Shown here one piece after another: positions 55,701-61,357 of a DNA stretch of 64,000 bases; position 1 is the stretch's first letter; every line of letters begins with the position of its first letter. The DNA is from SMWD01 sp964629475 (GTDB lineage: Bacteria > Pseudomonadota > Gammaproteobacteria > Steroidobacterales > GCA-2729495). The position numbers and the translations under genes are program-made. The stretch spans positions 1-64,000 of the forward strand of contig CAZVQW010000005.1 in assembly GCA_964629475.1 (NCBI GenBank). The letters run 5' to 3'. The notes below the pieces were generated by a model, which searched no databases, was not told where the DNA came from, and saw only the letters and a program-made list of their open reading frames with translations.

Positions 55701-56392
55701 GGATCGGTGCGCATTTCGGGCGGCACGATGACAAGGCGGCCACCGTGACGCAATGCGCCCCAGATTTCCCAGACTGAAAAGCCGAATGAAAACGGATGAA
55801 ATGCCGTCCAGACATCGTCGGCGTCGATGTCGAGGCAGACACCGATGTCGTCGAACAGGGGCGTGAGATTGCCGTGCGTGACCATGACGCCTTTCGGTGC
55901 GCCGGTCGAACCGGATGTGAACATGACGTAACACAGGTCATCGGCTGCGACAGGCAGGTGCGGATCGTCACAACGCGTTGCCATGGCTGACTCGTCATCC
56001 GCAAACACCAGTCGCGCCGCATGCCTGGGCAGATCGGCAGCCGTCACACACTGTGTGATGATGACGGCCGGTTCGGCCCGCTCGATGATCTGCGCCAGCC
56101 GATTGACCGGCAGGCCGGGATCCAGAGGCACATACGCCCCACCGGCCTTCATGATGCCGAGCATCGCGGCGATCAGTTCCACCCCAGGCGGCAGGTGCAG
56201 GCCGACACGAACTTCTGCGCTAACGCCCGACTCGATCAGCGTATGTGCAAACCGGTTTGCCAGCACATTCAATTCGCCATAGGTCCGGTGGCGCTGGTCC
56301 CGATGGTCGGCAAGCGTCAACGCGACGGCATACGGCCGGCTCGCGGCATGACTCTCGAATGACTCGTGTAACAACATGGTCTGACCCGACAC
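43742..56392 (-). CDS. Nonribosomal peptide synthetase, modules 1-4 (A-MT-T, then three C-A-T)
   Basis: 4216 residues from GTG 56392 (ATG 56377 is the alternative), 7 nt after the methyltransferase gene. Domains: A1 (about 6-470) interrupted by a methyltransferase domain (about 485-790), A1 end (about 800-880), T1 (Ser911); C2 (HHIIADG at 1109), A2, T2 (Ser2011); C3 (HHIVSDG at 2207), A3, T3 (Ser3096); C4 (HHLIADG near 3279), A4, T4 (Ser4157). Specificity residues read by eye: A1 G-F-W-S-V-S-T-G-Q-K (Asp235 missing), A2 V-D-W-V-I-S-T-D-A-K (beta-alanine-like), A3 D-V-G-E-I-V-S-I-D-K (ornithine-like), A4 D-A-Q-H-V-G-G-V-A-K (unknown). The MT resembles arginine methyltransferases (VLDIGTGEHALL, then AGARKVYAVEV). 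No starter C domain, so this protein begins the chain. Confidence 0.93.
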   Translation of the reverse strand: MSGQTMLLHESFESHAASRPYAVALTLADHRDQRHRTYGELNVLANRFAHTLIESGVSAEVRVGLHLPPGVELIAAMLGIMKAGGAYVPLDPGLPVNRLAQIIERAEPAVIITQCVTAADLPRHAARLVFADDESAMATRCDDPHLPVAADDLCYVMFTSGSTGAPKGVMVTHGNLTPLFDDIGVCLDIDADDVWTAFHPFSFGFSVWEIWGALRHGGRLVIVPPEMRTDPARLFDLVRAENVTIVSQTPSAFRQNFFADAFEALVATAIRCIVLSGEAIDTGALQRWFARHGDDGPRIVNTYAITEAAGQLTFAEYQCADCGTRATTIVGRPLAHAELAIVDEDWLPVPAGRPGELFVGGPSVARGYIGSAEQTSKRFVGMTLAGHQATRWYRTGDRARLTNHGDLEFLGRTDDQVKLRGYRIELGEIAAALRGHPALDDAAVTLNAEHGGEPRLVGYVVPHAEQRPSTQPEFWPSVGPYQLYDAFLYDLMSSEAERLASYRDAFDRSVRNKVVLDIGTGEHALLARLCIDAGARKVYAVEVLDEAYRKARAFINEQGLADRIIVMHGDIASLDLPERVDVCTQGIIGNIGSADGIVPIWNSARRHFAPGCVPAPARCKTMIAAVELPAELADNPAFGPVAGRYAEQVFDRLGRRFDIRLCVSALPETAIISDAHVFEDLDFTTELADTSRGGARLTIERDARLDGYLVWTVVTTGGATDVDYRRTQRAWLPVFFPLGETGDRFGVPVHERDTIDVDWFVTPSATIHPNYRVVTSVTADGTAHETFEYLSRVDETVLNGTPLYRALWRNGIDVQPDESASHRQLRDWLAERLPEYMVPNAWVELEQLPLTSNHKLDRAALPAPDPVQRSGAASAPPRDALERDLAALWQDILNVDDIGIHDNFFDLGGDSISAVRTTSALQRLLDDAVMLIALFDAPTVAGLGEYLREHHDAAIAARYSQDDPAVVGIEQDTVPDDSDAPLSFQQQSFWVLNHLYPSMTGSNEQFVIPLDGAIDIERLEEAWNVILERHEILRTVFRETDAGVRQVVLPHRPVSIPVVRLDEPGGDKQFLAAAEETIGMSYSLADGPLIDARLYCLSKQHAKLLVNAHHIIADGLSIRVIRDELAARYAAPGRAETSLISPPVTQYRGYAIRQRAESHGDAWERSLEFWRGTLHGAPDRTALPSRTIDRAVADDQWRGSQRRVGFVIDAATADGVRELARRSSATLFMTLLAAFRVLLARYCGQEDIVIGSPVTSRDSEATRDMVGCLVNNVAFRNAVGSDESFADVLGRERVAALAALQHAGVPFERVVEALQPRRRFGEHPLFQVLFLFEDAFERLQSGGGLQFGLETLNTSRSSYWDIEFSVSDFGDDGIIRGYVGSSTARFDDSFAASLPVHFANLLRGIIIGPQTPVGSLALLESRQRREMLIGWNATQHDWPGPETLHERFAQQVALSPDATALIGDDVSLSYRELAARANQLAGQLRAQGIGPGDVVGIGVGRSIELITGIIATLQTGAAYVPLDPSYPSLRLQFIVAQTGLRMILADARLPRSVSGTLDTIRLNEMNWTQADDALAGLSELQGDGATAAYVLYTSGSTGTPKGAIGLHGGAVNRCEWMWHEYGFTADDLFCLRTSPNFVDSVWEIFGPLTHGAALRVIADADVKDPARLVERLAEHVEGRAVSHLVVVPSLLSALLDIDARLGHRLPGLRSWITSGEPLRPDLLRRFRRACPGVTLLNTYGTSETWDATCFDTSVWHEDENIVPIGQPIGNVRTHVLDTLMQPVPVGVIGELYVGGAGLGAGYLHQPELNATQFVTDPFSPDGEQPDARQLLYRTGDLARYRADGNIECLGRADRQIKLRGFRIEPDEIAAVLRNHPGVGDAVVDLRQRPGGEPALVGYWQPSAIGFVSNFQGEDLGPADELSKFMRVHLPDYMLPGVLFEVGCMPLTPSGKIDLQALPDPALANADDEHRPVPFVAPGTETEHAVAGLWREILGIDRVGLHDDFFDSGGHSLSATRLLARLRAQFDVSPDLAQFFDAPTVIGVARHIDELLATVTNAAVTAADDSGLGRLGTFARGDRVPLSFAQERLWFLNELDPDSPAYNIAFTIHLSGDLDIDVLQAAVDQLVQRHEALRTRFVSIDGRPAQEVLAKQSVPIRSEVIDGSDTREWQRRLAELSARPFALDRGPLLRLHVLQGDPQKCLLLVVIHHIVSDGLSNGIFFDELATLYDCVASGREPALPELPIQYADFALWQRHNTGRPELDAQLTYWLQQLHDAPPALELPIDRPRPAEQMFRGAWLWRELSGERAERLRSFGRSQRCTLFMVLLGAFDVLLSRYSGQADIVVGSPIAGRSWYELDGMIGLFINTVALRMNLADDPTFGELLTRVRRATLDSQANQDLPFERLVESLRPDRTLSHAPVFQVMFNMTPIPDRTRTSAGLQMRIGRLQDHGVSTFDLTLSIGERADGLDLVFEYDRDLFDRETIDRIATHYDYLLTEITDGVDTPVSALPLWPATEHAVLLDTLNPPLPAPGTKQSVIERFEARVDRQPQAVAVECNEDRLTYGELERQANQLADQLHAFGIEPGTYIAVCLERSADLLVAVLGVLKAGCAYVPMDAAYPAVRLADMFTVVRPGAMITQTSATPALSFVDVPTIVLDQDRGSLARCNASRPAVRPRPADPAYALFTSGSTGTPKAVAVTHGNLAAICGAWIESYGLTAADRHLQMAGFSFDVFSGDWVRALCSGGRLVLCPRFDLLEPARLYALLRDGHVTCAEFVPAVMRTLLTHLATLRRNEADADLSFMRLIIVGSEPWHGAEYAALKAVAGPHTRIINSYGTAETTIDSTYYEMPGKPNALAVDKGSVPIGQPFAGSRVYVCDSELRLVPPGVPGELCIGGAGVAAGYIGAPDLTAERFVADPFVINSGVPGGRLYRTGDCACYRSDGTLVLLGRMDRQVKLRGFRIEPGDIEAALSRQSQVAAVAVVVDDENNDRRLVAYIVPAQEPLDIDTLRSSLRGVLPDYMVPSLFIELDALPMTPNGKLDRHRLPPPEQGVWGAATSIGSGAAAGPIEAVLLELYRDVLGCSDIGVHDSFFDFGGHSLLATQLVSRIRDVLDVELPLRVLFEDPTIAGLVAALDRQTGTAPPPLRPAHHDAAGPQPVSLTQQRLWFLAALEPNSPAYHLHWSARLTGALDRTALSRAVDALVARHDSLRTTFHAPEGEPQQCVAAHLPVRIEYLQAAAEKQISRRLEELIALPFDLESGPLLRVHMLECEPDRHILLLVIHHLIADGWSMSVLFAELSQAYNAYRRDESPERPALPVQYADYTAWQRDWLAGEELSRQITYWREQLADAPALLELPTDRPRPAIQTHAGAWHQMTLPAELTAAIHELGRNEGCTLFMVLVAAFDVALAHHAGTTDVVIGTPIAGRSRTELEGLIGFFINTLVLRTSVAGNPTFRELLGRVKQTALDAYAHQDLPFEKLVEVLRPQRSRSANPVVQVMLTVHNQPVQPFAPDGLLVESIEVSNAAAKFDLSVHVAHCAGEGEGESDDELQLGFGYNPDLFDAQTIDEFARYYESILTTVARDVSVRLSGFGALPPPVTATDWSGNLVEQFVAQVRRAPQAIAVRTVDTTLSYQALNEAANGVAQQLLALPLLLSQGPDPDAPRIGVLCAYDERLVAGLLGILKAGCAWVPLDPAWPSARLATIAADADLAAIVTDPAHREQAHGLRVSPLPLIEIDANTRDKNSAADPGIAIAADALACIIYTSGSTGLPKGVRQTHAGVVTQIGRYSETLQLSSADRLSGLSGYAYDAAIQDIFGALLNGASVCPLPIHGSGQRLAEASAVVDRLADGAVTVIHATPSLYRYLLGAGMPGAPDLSSVRFVVLGGEVVRRSDFELYRKHFTRTARFVNGLGLTESTVALQFIADHDTQLHGQYVPVGTAVGRLSVDLVDESGESSWIGEIVLTGSGLSPGYWGQAAGDTERFGPGPSLRTGDLGYRTPDGQIVFAGRRDGQVNVRGYRVELGEIEATLSRLPGVADSAARVWQQTGHDDGEMRLAAYVVAECGVELCADDLRAALADRLPPFMLPQTIDTLDALPRLVNGKLARAELPVPMRGPSRTNEPTATPARTELEAELLSIWGDLLQLDTIGVHDDFFALGGHSLLATRVIARVRDQLALEVPLVSLFDAPTVAGLAAAIDSIRQDGSVPELTRISRQSHRRS

Positions 56393-56399
56393 CCGGGGC

Positions 56400-57143
56400 C
56401 TACACTACGGCCCGACACTCGAGGCCGATGACCGGCGGGTTGTCGAGATATTCCCGCCAGTAGTCGGCGCCGTACTTCGCGAGGCCGGCCGGATCGAGCG
56501 CCAGCGGATGCCATGTGATCGAGCCGAACCCGGCATCGCTCAATGCATTTTCATAGGTCTGGCGGGCGAAGTAATGGCCGTGGAACTCGAACAACTCACG
56601 ACCGGAAACCATGTAGTAAGTAATTCTCGAGCCGTCCATGCGTGGCTGTTCGACGGTCTTGTTAAAGCCGTATTGCTCATAACCGACATACCGATCGGGC
56701 GGTTGATCCGGATTTTCGTTAAGCGTCACGAAGCGGCCCGCAGCGGGCAAATGGCGCCTGATGTTACGGCACATGCTCGCAAGATCGTCAACGTCCGGCG
56801 CATAGTGCAGCAGGTATGCCGCGACAACGATGTCGAACTGACCGAAGTCGCCGAGGTCGCGCACATCCGCGCAATGAAATTCAATTCCCTGCGGATCGTC
56901 GCGCTCGCGTTTCCCGGCCAGGCGAATCATCTCGCTCGAAATATCGACACCGACGACACGCTCTGCCCCGAGCGCCTTCAGGCGACGTGAATAAAAACCT
57001 TCACCACAAGCCAGGTCCAGCACGGACTTGCCGCGCACATCGCCGATGAGCTGCAAAAAGGTATAGGCCTCGATGTACGAACGCAGCGGCGATGATTTCG
57101 ACCGCCGGTATTGATCTGCGATGGCATCGTACTGGTTTGTCAT
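56400..57143 (-). CDS. Class I SAM-dependent methyltransferase
   Basis: 247 residues from ATG 57143, whose A is the last base of the deaminase stop (TGATG overlap); the longer reading to 57191 is a shadow. Motif I is VLDLACGEGFYSRRL (about 40-54), then VVGVDISSEMIRLA and DIVVAAYLLHYAPD. The opening YDAIADQYRRSK...YIEAYTFLQL fits small-molecule N- or O-methyltransferases, a group to which I believe toxoflavin methyltransferase ToxA also belongs, although I could not align them. Its position between the deaminase and the first NRPS suggests a tailoring or precursor role. Confidence 0.85.
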   Translation of the reverse strand: MTNQYDAIADQYRRSKSSPLRSYIEAYTFLQLIGDVRGKSVLDLACGEGFYSRRLKALGAERVVGVDISSEMIRLAGKRERDDPQGIEFHCADVRDLGDFGQFDIVVAAYLLHYAPDVDDLASMCRNIRRHLPAAGRFVTLNENPDQPPDRYVGYEQYGFNKTVEQPRMDGSRITYYMVSGRELFEFHGHYFARQTYENALSDAGFGSITWHPLALDPAGLAKYGADYWREYLDNPPVIGLECRAVV

Positions 57144-57625
57144 CAGCCGGCCGCACGACCTTCGGACCATGTCGCGATCAGCGCACGACATTCATCCGCA
57201 AGACACCCGCCCTCGAGATGCAACGACTCATGCACACCCGGCACGACAGCCAGTTCGTTACCGGTAACGGCGTTCATGTCGGCAATCGCGGCACCATAAA
57301 TCACCTGCGTAATGCCCGCGTAGTGGCAGGCTGTCAGGCACATCAGGCATGGCTCGACCGTCACGTACAAAGTACAGTCACTCAGATCCAGCCTGCGCAA
57401 CTGGCGACAGGCCTCGCGGATCACGCGCATTTCGGCATGTGCCGTGATATCGAGATCACCGATCACGGCGTTATTCAGCGTCGCAAGGATGGTTGGCTTA
57501 TCCGGTGTATCACCACTGACCAGGCAGGCGCCAACCGGCGGCTCGCCGGCGAGCATGCCACGCCGCGCGGCTTCCAGTGCCGTGCGCATGAAACCCTCGT
57601 CATCACTTATCCGGGCCTCAGTCAT
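57143..57625 (-). CDS. Guanine-deaminase-like CDA-fold deaminase
   Basis: A protein of 160 residues with the full zinc site: His63 and proton-shuttle Glu65 in TAHAEMRVIREAC, and Cys93 and Cys96 in EPCLMC. CTLYVTVEPCLMCLTACHYA and VIYGAAIADMNAV resemble bacterial guanine deaminases (GuaD) more than tRNA deaminase TadA. It would hydrolyse an exocyclic amino group of a purine- or pterin-like base. It overlaps queD by 8 nt and the methyltransferase by 1 nt, so it is translated as part of the NRPS operon. The actual substrate is open: guanine, a pterin or another base. Confidence 0.83.
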   Translation of the reverse strand: MTEARISDDEGFMRTALEAARRGMLAGEPPVGACLVSGDTPDKPTILATLNNAVIGDLDITAHAEMRVIREACRQLRRLDLSDCTLYVTVEPCLMCLTACHYAGITQVIYGAAIADMNAVTGNELAVVPGVHESLHLEGGCLADECRALIATWSEGRAAG

Positions 57626-57980
57626 CCGGACCCCGGTAGATACAACCCGATGTGCAGGTCTCGTTGATCACGACCTGCGACAACGGCGGCAGTTCGGGTT
57701 TCAGCCGATCCCAAATCCATTTCGCCAGTACTTCGCTGGTCGGATTTTCCAGACCCGGGATGTCGTTCAGATAGTGATGATCGAGCTGCTCGTATAATGG
57801 CGCGAACGCTTTTTTGATGTCGCCGTAATCCATGATCCAGCCGGACTCCGGCTCGATATCGCCGCTGACGTAAATCACACCCTTCCACGAATGCCCGTGC
57901 AGCCGGCGACACTTGTGTCCCGGCGGAACGTTCGGCAACAAATGTGCCGCTTCGAACATGAACTCTTTATATATCTCCAC
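57618..57980 (-). CDS. queD: 6-carboxy-tetrahydropterin synthase QueD
   Basis: 120 residues. Start set at GTG 57980 because GGAGG lies 5 nt upstream and the protein then begins EIYKEFMFEAAHLLP like known QueD; the open frame to 58211 is extra. Zinc ligands His13, His28 and His30 and catalytic Cys24 (GHKCRRLHGHS) are present, as are MDYGDIK, LDHHYLNDIPGLENPTSEVL and ETCTSGCIYRG. The latter segments are nearly those of E. coli QueD. It makes 6-carboxy-5,6,7,8-tetrahydropterin from dihydroneopterin triphosphate. It is the first gene of the minus-strand NRPS operon, yet neither queE nor queC is in the window. Confidence 0.93.
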   Translation of the reverse strand: MEIYKEFMFEAAHLLPNVPPGHKCRRLHGHSWKGVIYVSGDIEPESGWIMDYGDIKKAFAPLYEQLDHHYLNDIPGLENPTSEVLAKWIWDRLKPELPPLSQVVINETCTSGCIYRGPDD

Positions 57981-58234
57981 ACAGGCCTCCAGCCCAACCC
58001 GTCCGTGCGCGGGGGTCTCGCAAAGCAGCTTCAGTGGCAGGGCCGTTCCCGGAGGTGCCGACGCTTCTTCTGTCGCCGTTATCGTCCGGCCGCGGCCGGA
58101 GGTGCTATTTTGCATCAGCGGCGGGGCCGCGGCCACCGCACGGCGGCGCCATGACGCCCGCCGGCCATAATTTGGACGACCGGTGACGGTCGGGATACCA
58201 TGCGGCCTCAATGAACGGATATAAATGAACTAAC
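57981..58234. promoter_or_regulatory. Divergent spacer between the queD-NRPS operon and the F420 operon
   Basis: 254 nt without a supported gene, although the queD frame stays open through it. Both operons must start here or read in from elsewhere. No operator palindrome or convincing -35/-10 pair was found by eye. Confidence 0.45.
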
Positions 58235-58909
58235 ATGGAACAACCTGCTGATATAAAAACAATAAGCATCATCGGTGGTACCGGCGCACTCGGCACCGGC
58301 CTGGCCAGGCGCTGGGCCCGCGCCGGCTACCGGATCGTCATCGGATCGCGCAAGGCGGAAAAGGCCGTCGACTCAGCGGCCGCGCTGATCGAAACCCTGC
58401 CGGATGCTGCCATTGAGGGGCTGCAGAATCGTGCGGCAGCCGCGGCCGGCGATATCGTCGTGCTGACCGTGCCGTTTGCACACCAGCGCCCGACCCTCGA
58501 GGACATACGCGGCGAACTGGCCGGAAAAATTCTCGTCGATACGACCGTACCGCTCGTACCGCCGAAGGTCGCGCGCGTGCAGATGCCTGCCGAGGGGTGC
58601 GCGGCACTGATCGCACAGGAAATCGTCGGTGCAGATGTCATCGTTGTCGCTGCGTTCCAGAATGTCGCCGCCGACCTGATGGCGTCCGATGCCGAGATGG
58701 CCTGCGACGTGCTGGTTGCCGGCGACAAACTCGCGGCTCGCGAGGTCGTCATTCAACTTGCCGAACAGGCAAAATTTTCTGCCTGGCATGCCGGACCGCT
58801 GGCCAATTCGGCGGCGATGGAGGCATTGACGTCGGTGCTGATTTTTATCAACAAGCGCTATCCCGGCAGTCACGCGGGCGTCCGCATGACCGGGATTTCT
58901 ACAACCTGA
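58235..58909 (+). CDS. fno: F420H2:NADP oxidoreductase
   Basis: A protein of 224 residues. NADP-binding start ISIIGGTGALGTGLARRWAR (about 10-29), then VIGSRKAEKA, VVLTVPFAHQ and VVAAFQNVAADL, the order seen in the NADPH-dependent F420 reductase family (npdG/fno). It transfers hydride between NADPH and F420, so it can keep the F420 pool reduced. First gene of the plus-strand F420 operon, 10 nt before cofE. Confidence 0.88.
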   Translation: MEQPADIKTISIIGGTGALGTGLARRWARAGYRIVIGSRKAEKAVDSAAALIETLPDAAIEGLQNRAAAAAGDIVVLTVPFAHQRPTLEDIRGELAGKILVDTTVPLVPPKVARVQMPAEGCAALIAQEIVGADVIVVAAFQNVAADLMASDAEMACDVLVAGDKLAAREVVIQLAEQAKFSAWHAGPLANSAAMEALTSVLIFINKRYPGSHAGVRMTGISTT

Positions 58910-58919
58910 GTCGAGTCCG

Positions 58920-59687
58920 ATGAAGCCGAAACCGGCGCTGTCTTTGTTCCCGGTCACCGGGTTACCGTTCATAGAGCCGGGCTGCGACCTCGCCGCACTC
59001 ATCATCGAACATCTCGGCAAGAACAGACTGAAACCACAGGACGGTGATATCGTCGCGATCGCACAAAAAATTGTGTCGAAAGCCGAAGACCGCCTGGTCA
59101 ACCTGAAAGACATCGAGCCTTCGGCCGAGGCTCGCCTGCTGGCCTATAGCGCCGACAAAGACCCGCGGCTCACGGAACTGATCCTGCGCGAATCGACACG
59201 CATTGTGCGTGATACGCCCGATGTCCTGATCGTCGAGCATCGCACCGGGCTCGTGCTGGCCAATGCCGGCATCGATCGGTCGAACGTGCAGGGTGATGAC
59301 GACACGGTACTGCTGCTGCCCGAAGATCCGGACGCATCGGCACGCCGGCTGAAAGAAACCCTCGACGCACACTTCGGCATCCGGCTCGGCGTACTGATCA
59401 CCGACAGCGTCGGCCGGCCGTGGCGACTCGGCACAACCGGTATTGCTATCGGCTGTGCGGGTCTGGAGGCGCTGAATGACATGCGCGGACGACAGGACCT
59501 GTTCGATCGTGTGCTGCAAGTTGCCGAAGTGGCGACGGCCGACTGCGTCGCCGGCGCGGCTACGCTGCTGATGGGCGAAGGTGCCGAGGCCGTCCCGCTG
59601 GTACTAGTGCGCGGGCTTAATGCCGGTGAATCGAATCAATCGGCAAAAACGATCGTGCGTTCCGCAGACGACAACCTGTTCCAGTGA
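58920..59687 (+). CDS. cofE: Coenzyme F420-0:L-glutamate ligase
   Basis: A protein of 255 residues, the size of stand-alone CofE; the C-terminal nitroreductase-like part of actinobacterial FbiB is absent. LFPVTGLPFIEPGCDLA, GDIVAIAQKIVSKAEDRLV, RTGLVLANAGIDRSNV and LITDSVGRPWRLGTTGIAIG are conserved family blocks. It adds gamma-linked glutamates to F420-0 using GTP. Its stop overlaps the cofD GTG start (GTGA). Confidence 0.92.
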   Translation: MKPKPALSLFPVTGLPFIEPGCDLAALIIEHLGKNRLKPQDGDIVAIAQKIVSKAEDRLVNLKDIEPSAEARLLAYSADKDPRLTELILRESTRIVRDTPDVLIVEHRTGLVLANAGIDRSNVQGDDDTVLLLPEDPDASARRLKETLDAHFGIRLGVLITDSVGRPWRLGTTGIAIGCAGLEALNDMRGRQDLFDRVLQVAEVATADCVAGAATLLMGEGAEAVPLVLVRGLNAGESNQSAKTIVRSADDNLFQ

Positions 59688-60664
59688 CGTCGATCAAAGG
59701 CAAGGTCGTCGCGCTAACTGGCGGCGTCGGCGGCGCAAAGCTCGTTCTCGGCCTGAGCAAGGTCCTGGATACCTCGCAACTAACTGCGATCGTCAACACG
59801 GGCGATGATTTCGAGCACCTCGGCCTGCCGATCTGCCCGGACCTCGACACGCTGATGTATACGCTGGCCGGCGAAGTGAATCCGGAGACCGGTTGGGGTT
59901 GCCGTGATGAAACGTGGTCATTCATGCAGGCGCTCGAACGATTGCACGGTGAAACCTGGTTCCGCATCGGCGATCGGGACCTGGCGACTCATATCATGCG
60001 CGCACAACTGCTGGCCAAACCCGCGACGCTGACCGAAGTCACGCAGATGCTGTGCGCACGCCTGTCGATTCGAACGCGCATCCTGCCGATGTCCGATCAA
60101 CCGGTGCGGACTCAGGTCCGGACCGACCGCGGCCGCCTCGATTTTCAACATTACTTCGTGCGTGACCGCGCCGAGCCGGTAGTCAGCGCGCTCGATTACA
60201 CCGGCGCCGACACAGCCACAACGACACCGGACGTCCTGGCTGCGCTGGGTGATCCGGAGTTGGCCGCGATTATCATTGCGCCATCGAATCCGTACCTGTC
60301 AATCAACCCGCTGCTGGCCATGGCGGACCTGCACGCCGCGCTACGTAACGCCTCGGCACCAGTCATTGCCGTCTCACCGATCGTCGGCGGAGCCGCCATC
60401 AAAGGGCCGACGGCCAAGATCATGGGCGAACTCGGCATCGAGCCGTCTGCCACAGCGATTGCCGGCCACTACGGTGACCTGCTCGATGGATTTATTGTTG
60501 ATGAATGCGACCGTAAAATGGTCTCCGGACCGGAAAAAATGCACCTGCCGGTATATATTTGCGACACAATCATGAAGTCGCTTGACGACAAGTGCAGGCT
60601 GGCACGTGAAACGCTGGAATTCGCCCGAGCGATTCGTTTGCGCCGGACACCAGAAATAAACTGA
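59684..60664 (+). CDS. cofD: 2-phospho-L-lactate (or related) transferase
   Basis: A protein of 326 residues from GTG 59684, overlapping cofE by 4 nt. VVALTGGVGGAKLVLGLSKV (about 6-25), VNTGDDFEHLGLPICPDLDT and IIAPSNPYLSINPLLA, with VIAVSPIVGGAAIKGPTAK, identify CofD. It joins the guanylylated C3 acid to FO to form F420-0 or its dehydro or glyceryl variant. The start GTGA overlap supports co-translation. Confidence 0.93.
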   Translation: MTSIKGKVVALTGGVGGAKLVLGLSKVLDTSQLTAIVNTGDDFEHLGLPICPDLDTLMYTLAGEVNPETGWGCRDETWSFMQALERLHGETWFRIGDRDLATHIMRAQLLAKPATLTEVTQMLCARLSIRTRILPMSDQPVRTQVRTDRGRLDFQHYFVRDRAEPVVSALDYTGADTATTTPDVLAALGDPELAAIIIAPSNPYLSINPLLAMADLHAALRNASAPVIAVSPIVGGAAIKGPTAKIMGELGIEPSATAIAGHYGDLLDGFIVDECDRKMVSGPEKMHLPVYICDTIMKSLDDKCRLARETLEFARAIRLRRTPEIN

Positions 60665-60673
60665 AATACGACA

Positions 60674-61357
60674 TTGCAAGATAGCGCAACAACCTGGGCC
60701 TTAGTGCCAATCAAGGGCTTCGCCAGGGCCAAGAGCCGGCTGGCGTCGGCCCTGTCCACTGAACAATGTGCGGAACTGGCGGTCTGCATGGCCGCTGATG
60801 TCACGGCGACGCTGCGTGACTGCGCGGGCATCGGCCATGTCGTGTGTCTCGGTGAAGCGCCGGAAGTCCAGACATTCGCAGCGGAACATGGCTGTGAATT
60901 TATTGCGGAAAAACCCGGCGCCGGATTGTCGGTCAACCTGGACCATGCCGCACGGCAATTGCAGGAAAACGGGGCGCAAACACTGCTGATCGTGCCGAGC
61001 GATCTGCCGACGATCACTCCCGCCGATCTCGATGAGTTGCTGAACAATCATCGTGGCGGCCTGACTATTTGCCCGGCCGGGCGCGACGGCGGTACGAATG
61101 CGCTGGTCGTTTCACCGCCGACCGGAATTGGTTTTCTGTTTGGTGAACAGAGTTGCGCTCGACATGTCCAGGCTGCCGAGGCGGCGGGACTGAAACATCG
61201 TGTCGTGCATGCGCCGGCATTCAGCTGCGACATCGACCGGCCGGCAGACCTCGAGTGGTTGTGTAAAGACGACCCTCACGGACAGACCCGCCGGTATCTC
61301 GAGCAATCCCCGATTTGCACCGCATTTCGCCCGCCATCGGCGACGGCAAGCGCATGA
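60674..61357 (+). CDS. cofC: 2-phospho-L-lactate guanylyltransferase
   Basis: A protein of 227 residues from TTG 60674. ALVPIKGFARAKSRLASALS (about 9-28), LLIVPSDLPTITPADLDELL and VHAPAFSCDIDRPADLEWL define CofC. It activates a three-carbon phospho-acid with GTP; whether phospholactate, phosphoenolpyruvate or 3-phosphoglycerate is used cannot be told here. Its stop overlaps the fbiC ATG by 4 nt. Confidence 0.9.
   Translation: MQDSATTWALVPIKGFARAKSRLASALSTEQCAELAVCMAADVTATLRDCAGIGHVVCLGEAPEVQTFAAEHGCEFIAEKPGAGLSVNLDHAARQLQENGAQTLLIVPSDLPTITPADLDELLNNHRGGLTICPAGRDGGTNALVVSPPTGIGFLFGEQSCARHVQAAEAAGLKHRVVHAPAFSCDIDRPADLEWLCKDDPHGQTRRYLEQSPICTAFRPPSATASA

Noticed and set aside
53943..56392. Threonine as the substrate of the first NRPS module
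   Set aside because: Only F236 and W239 fit; Asp235 is Gly and the later positions (S, V, S, T, G, Q) differ from the threonine code.
57981..58211. N-terminal extension of queD to an ATG at 58211
   Set aside because: The extension is low-complexity, unlike known QueD, and a GGAGG site sits before GTG 57980.
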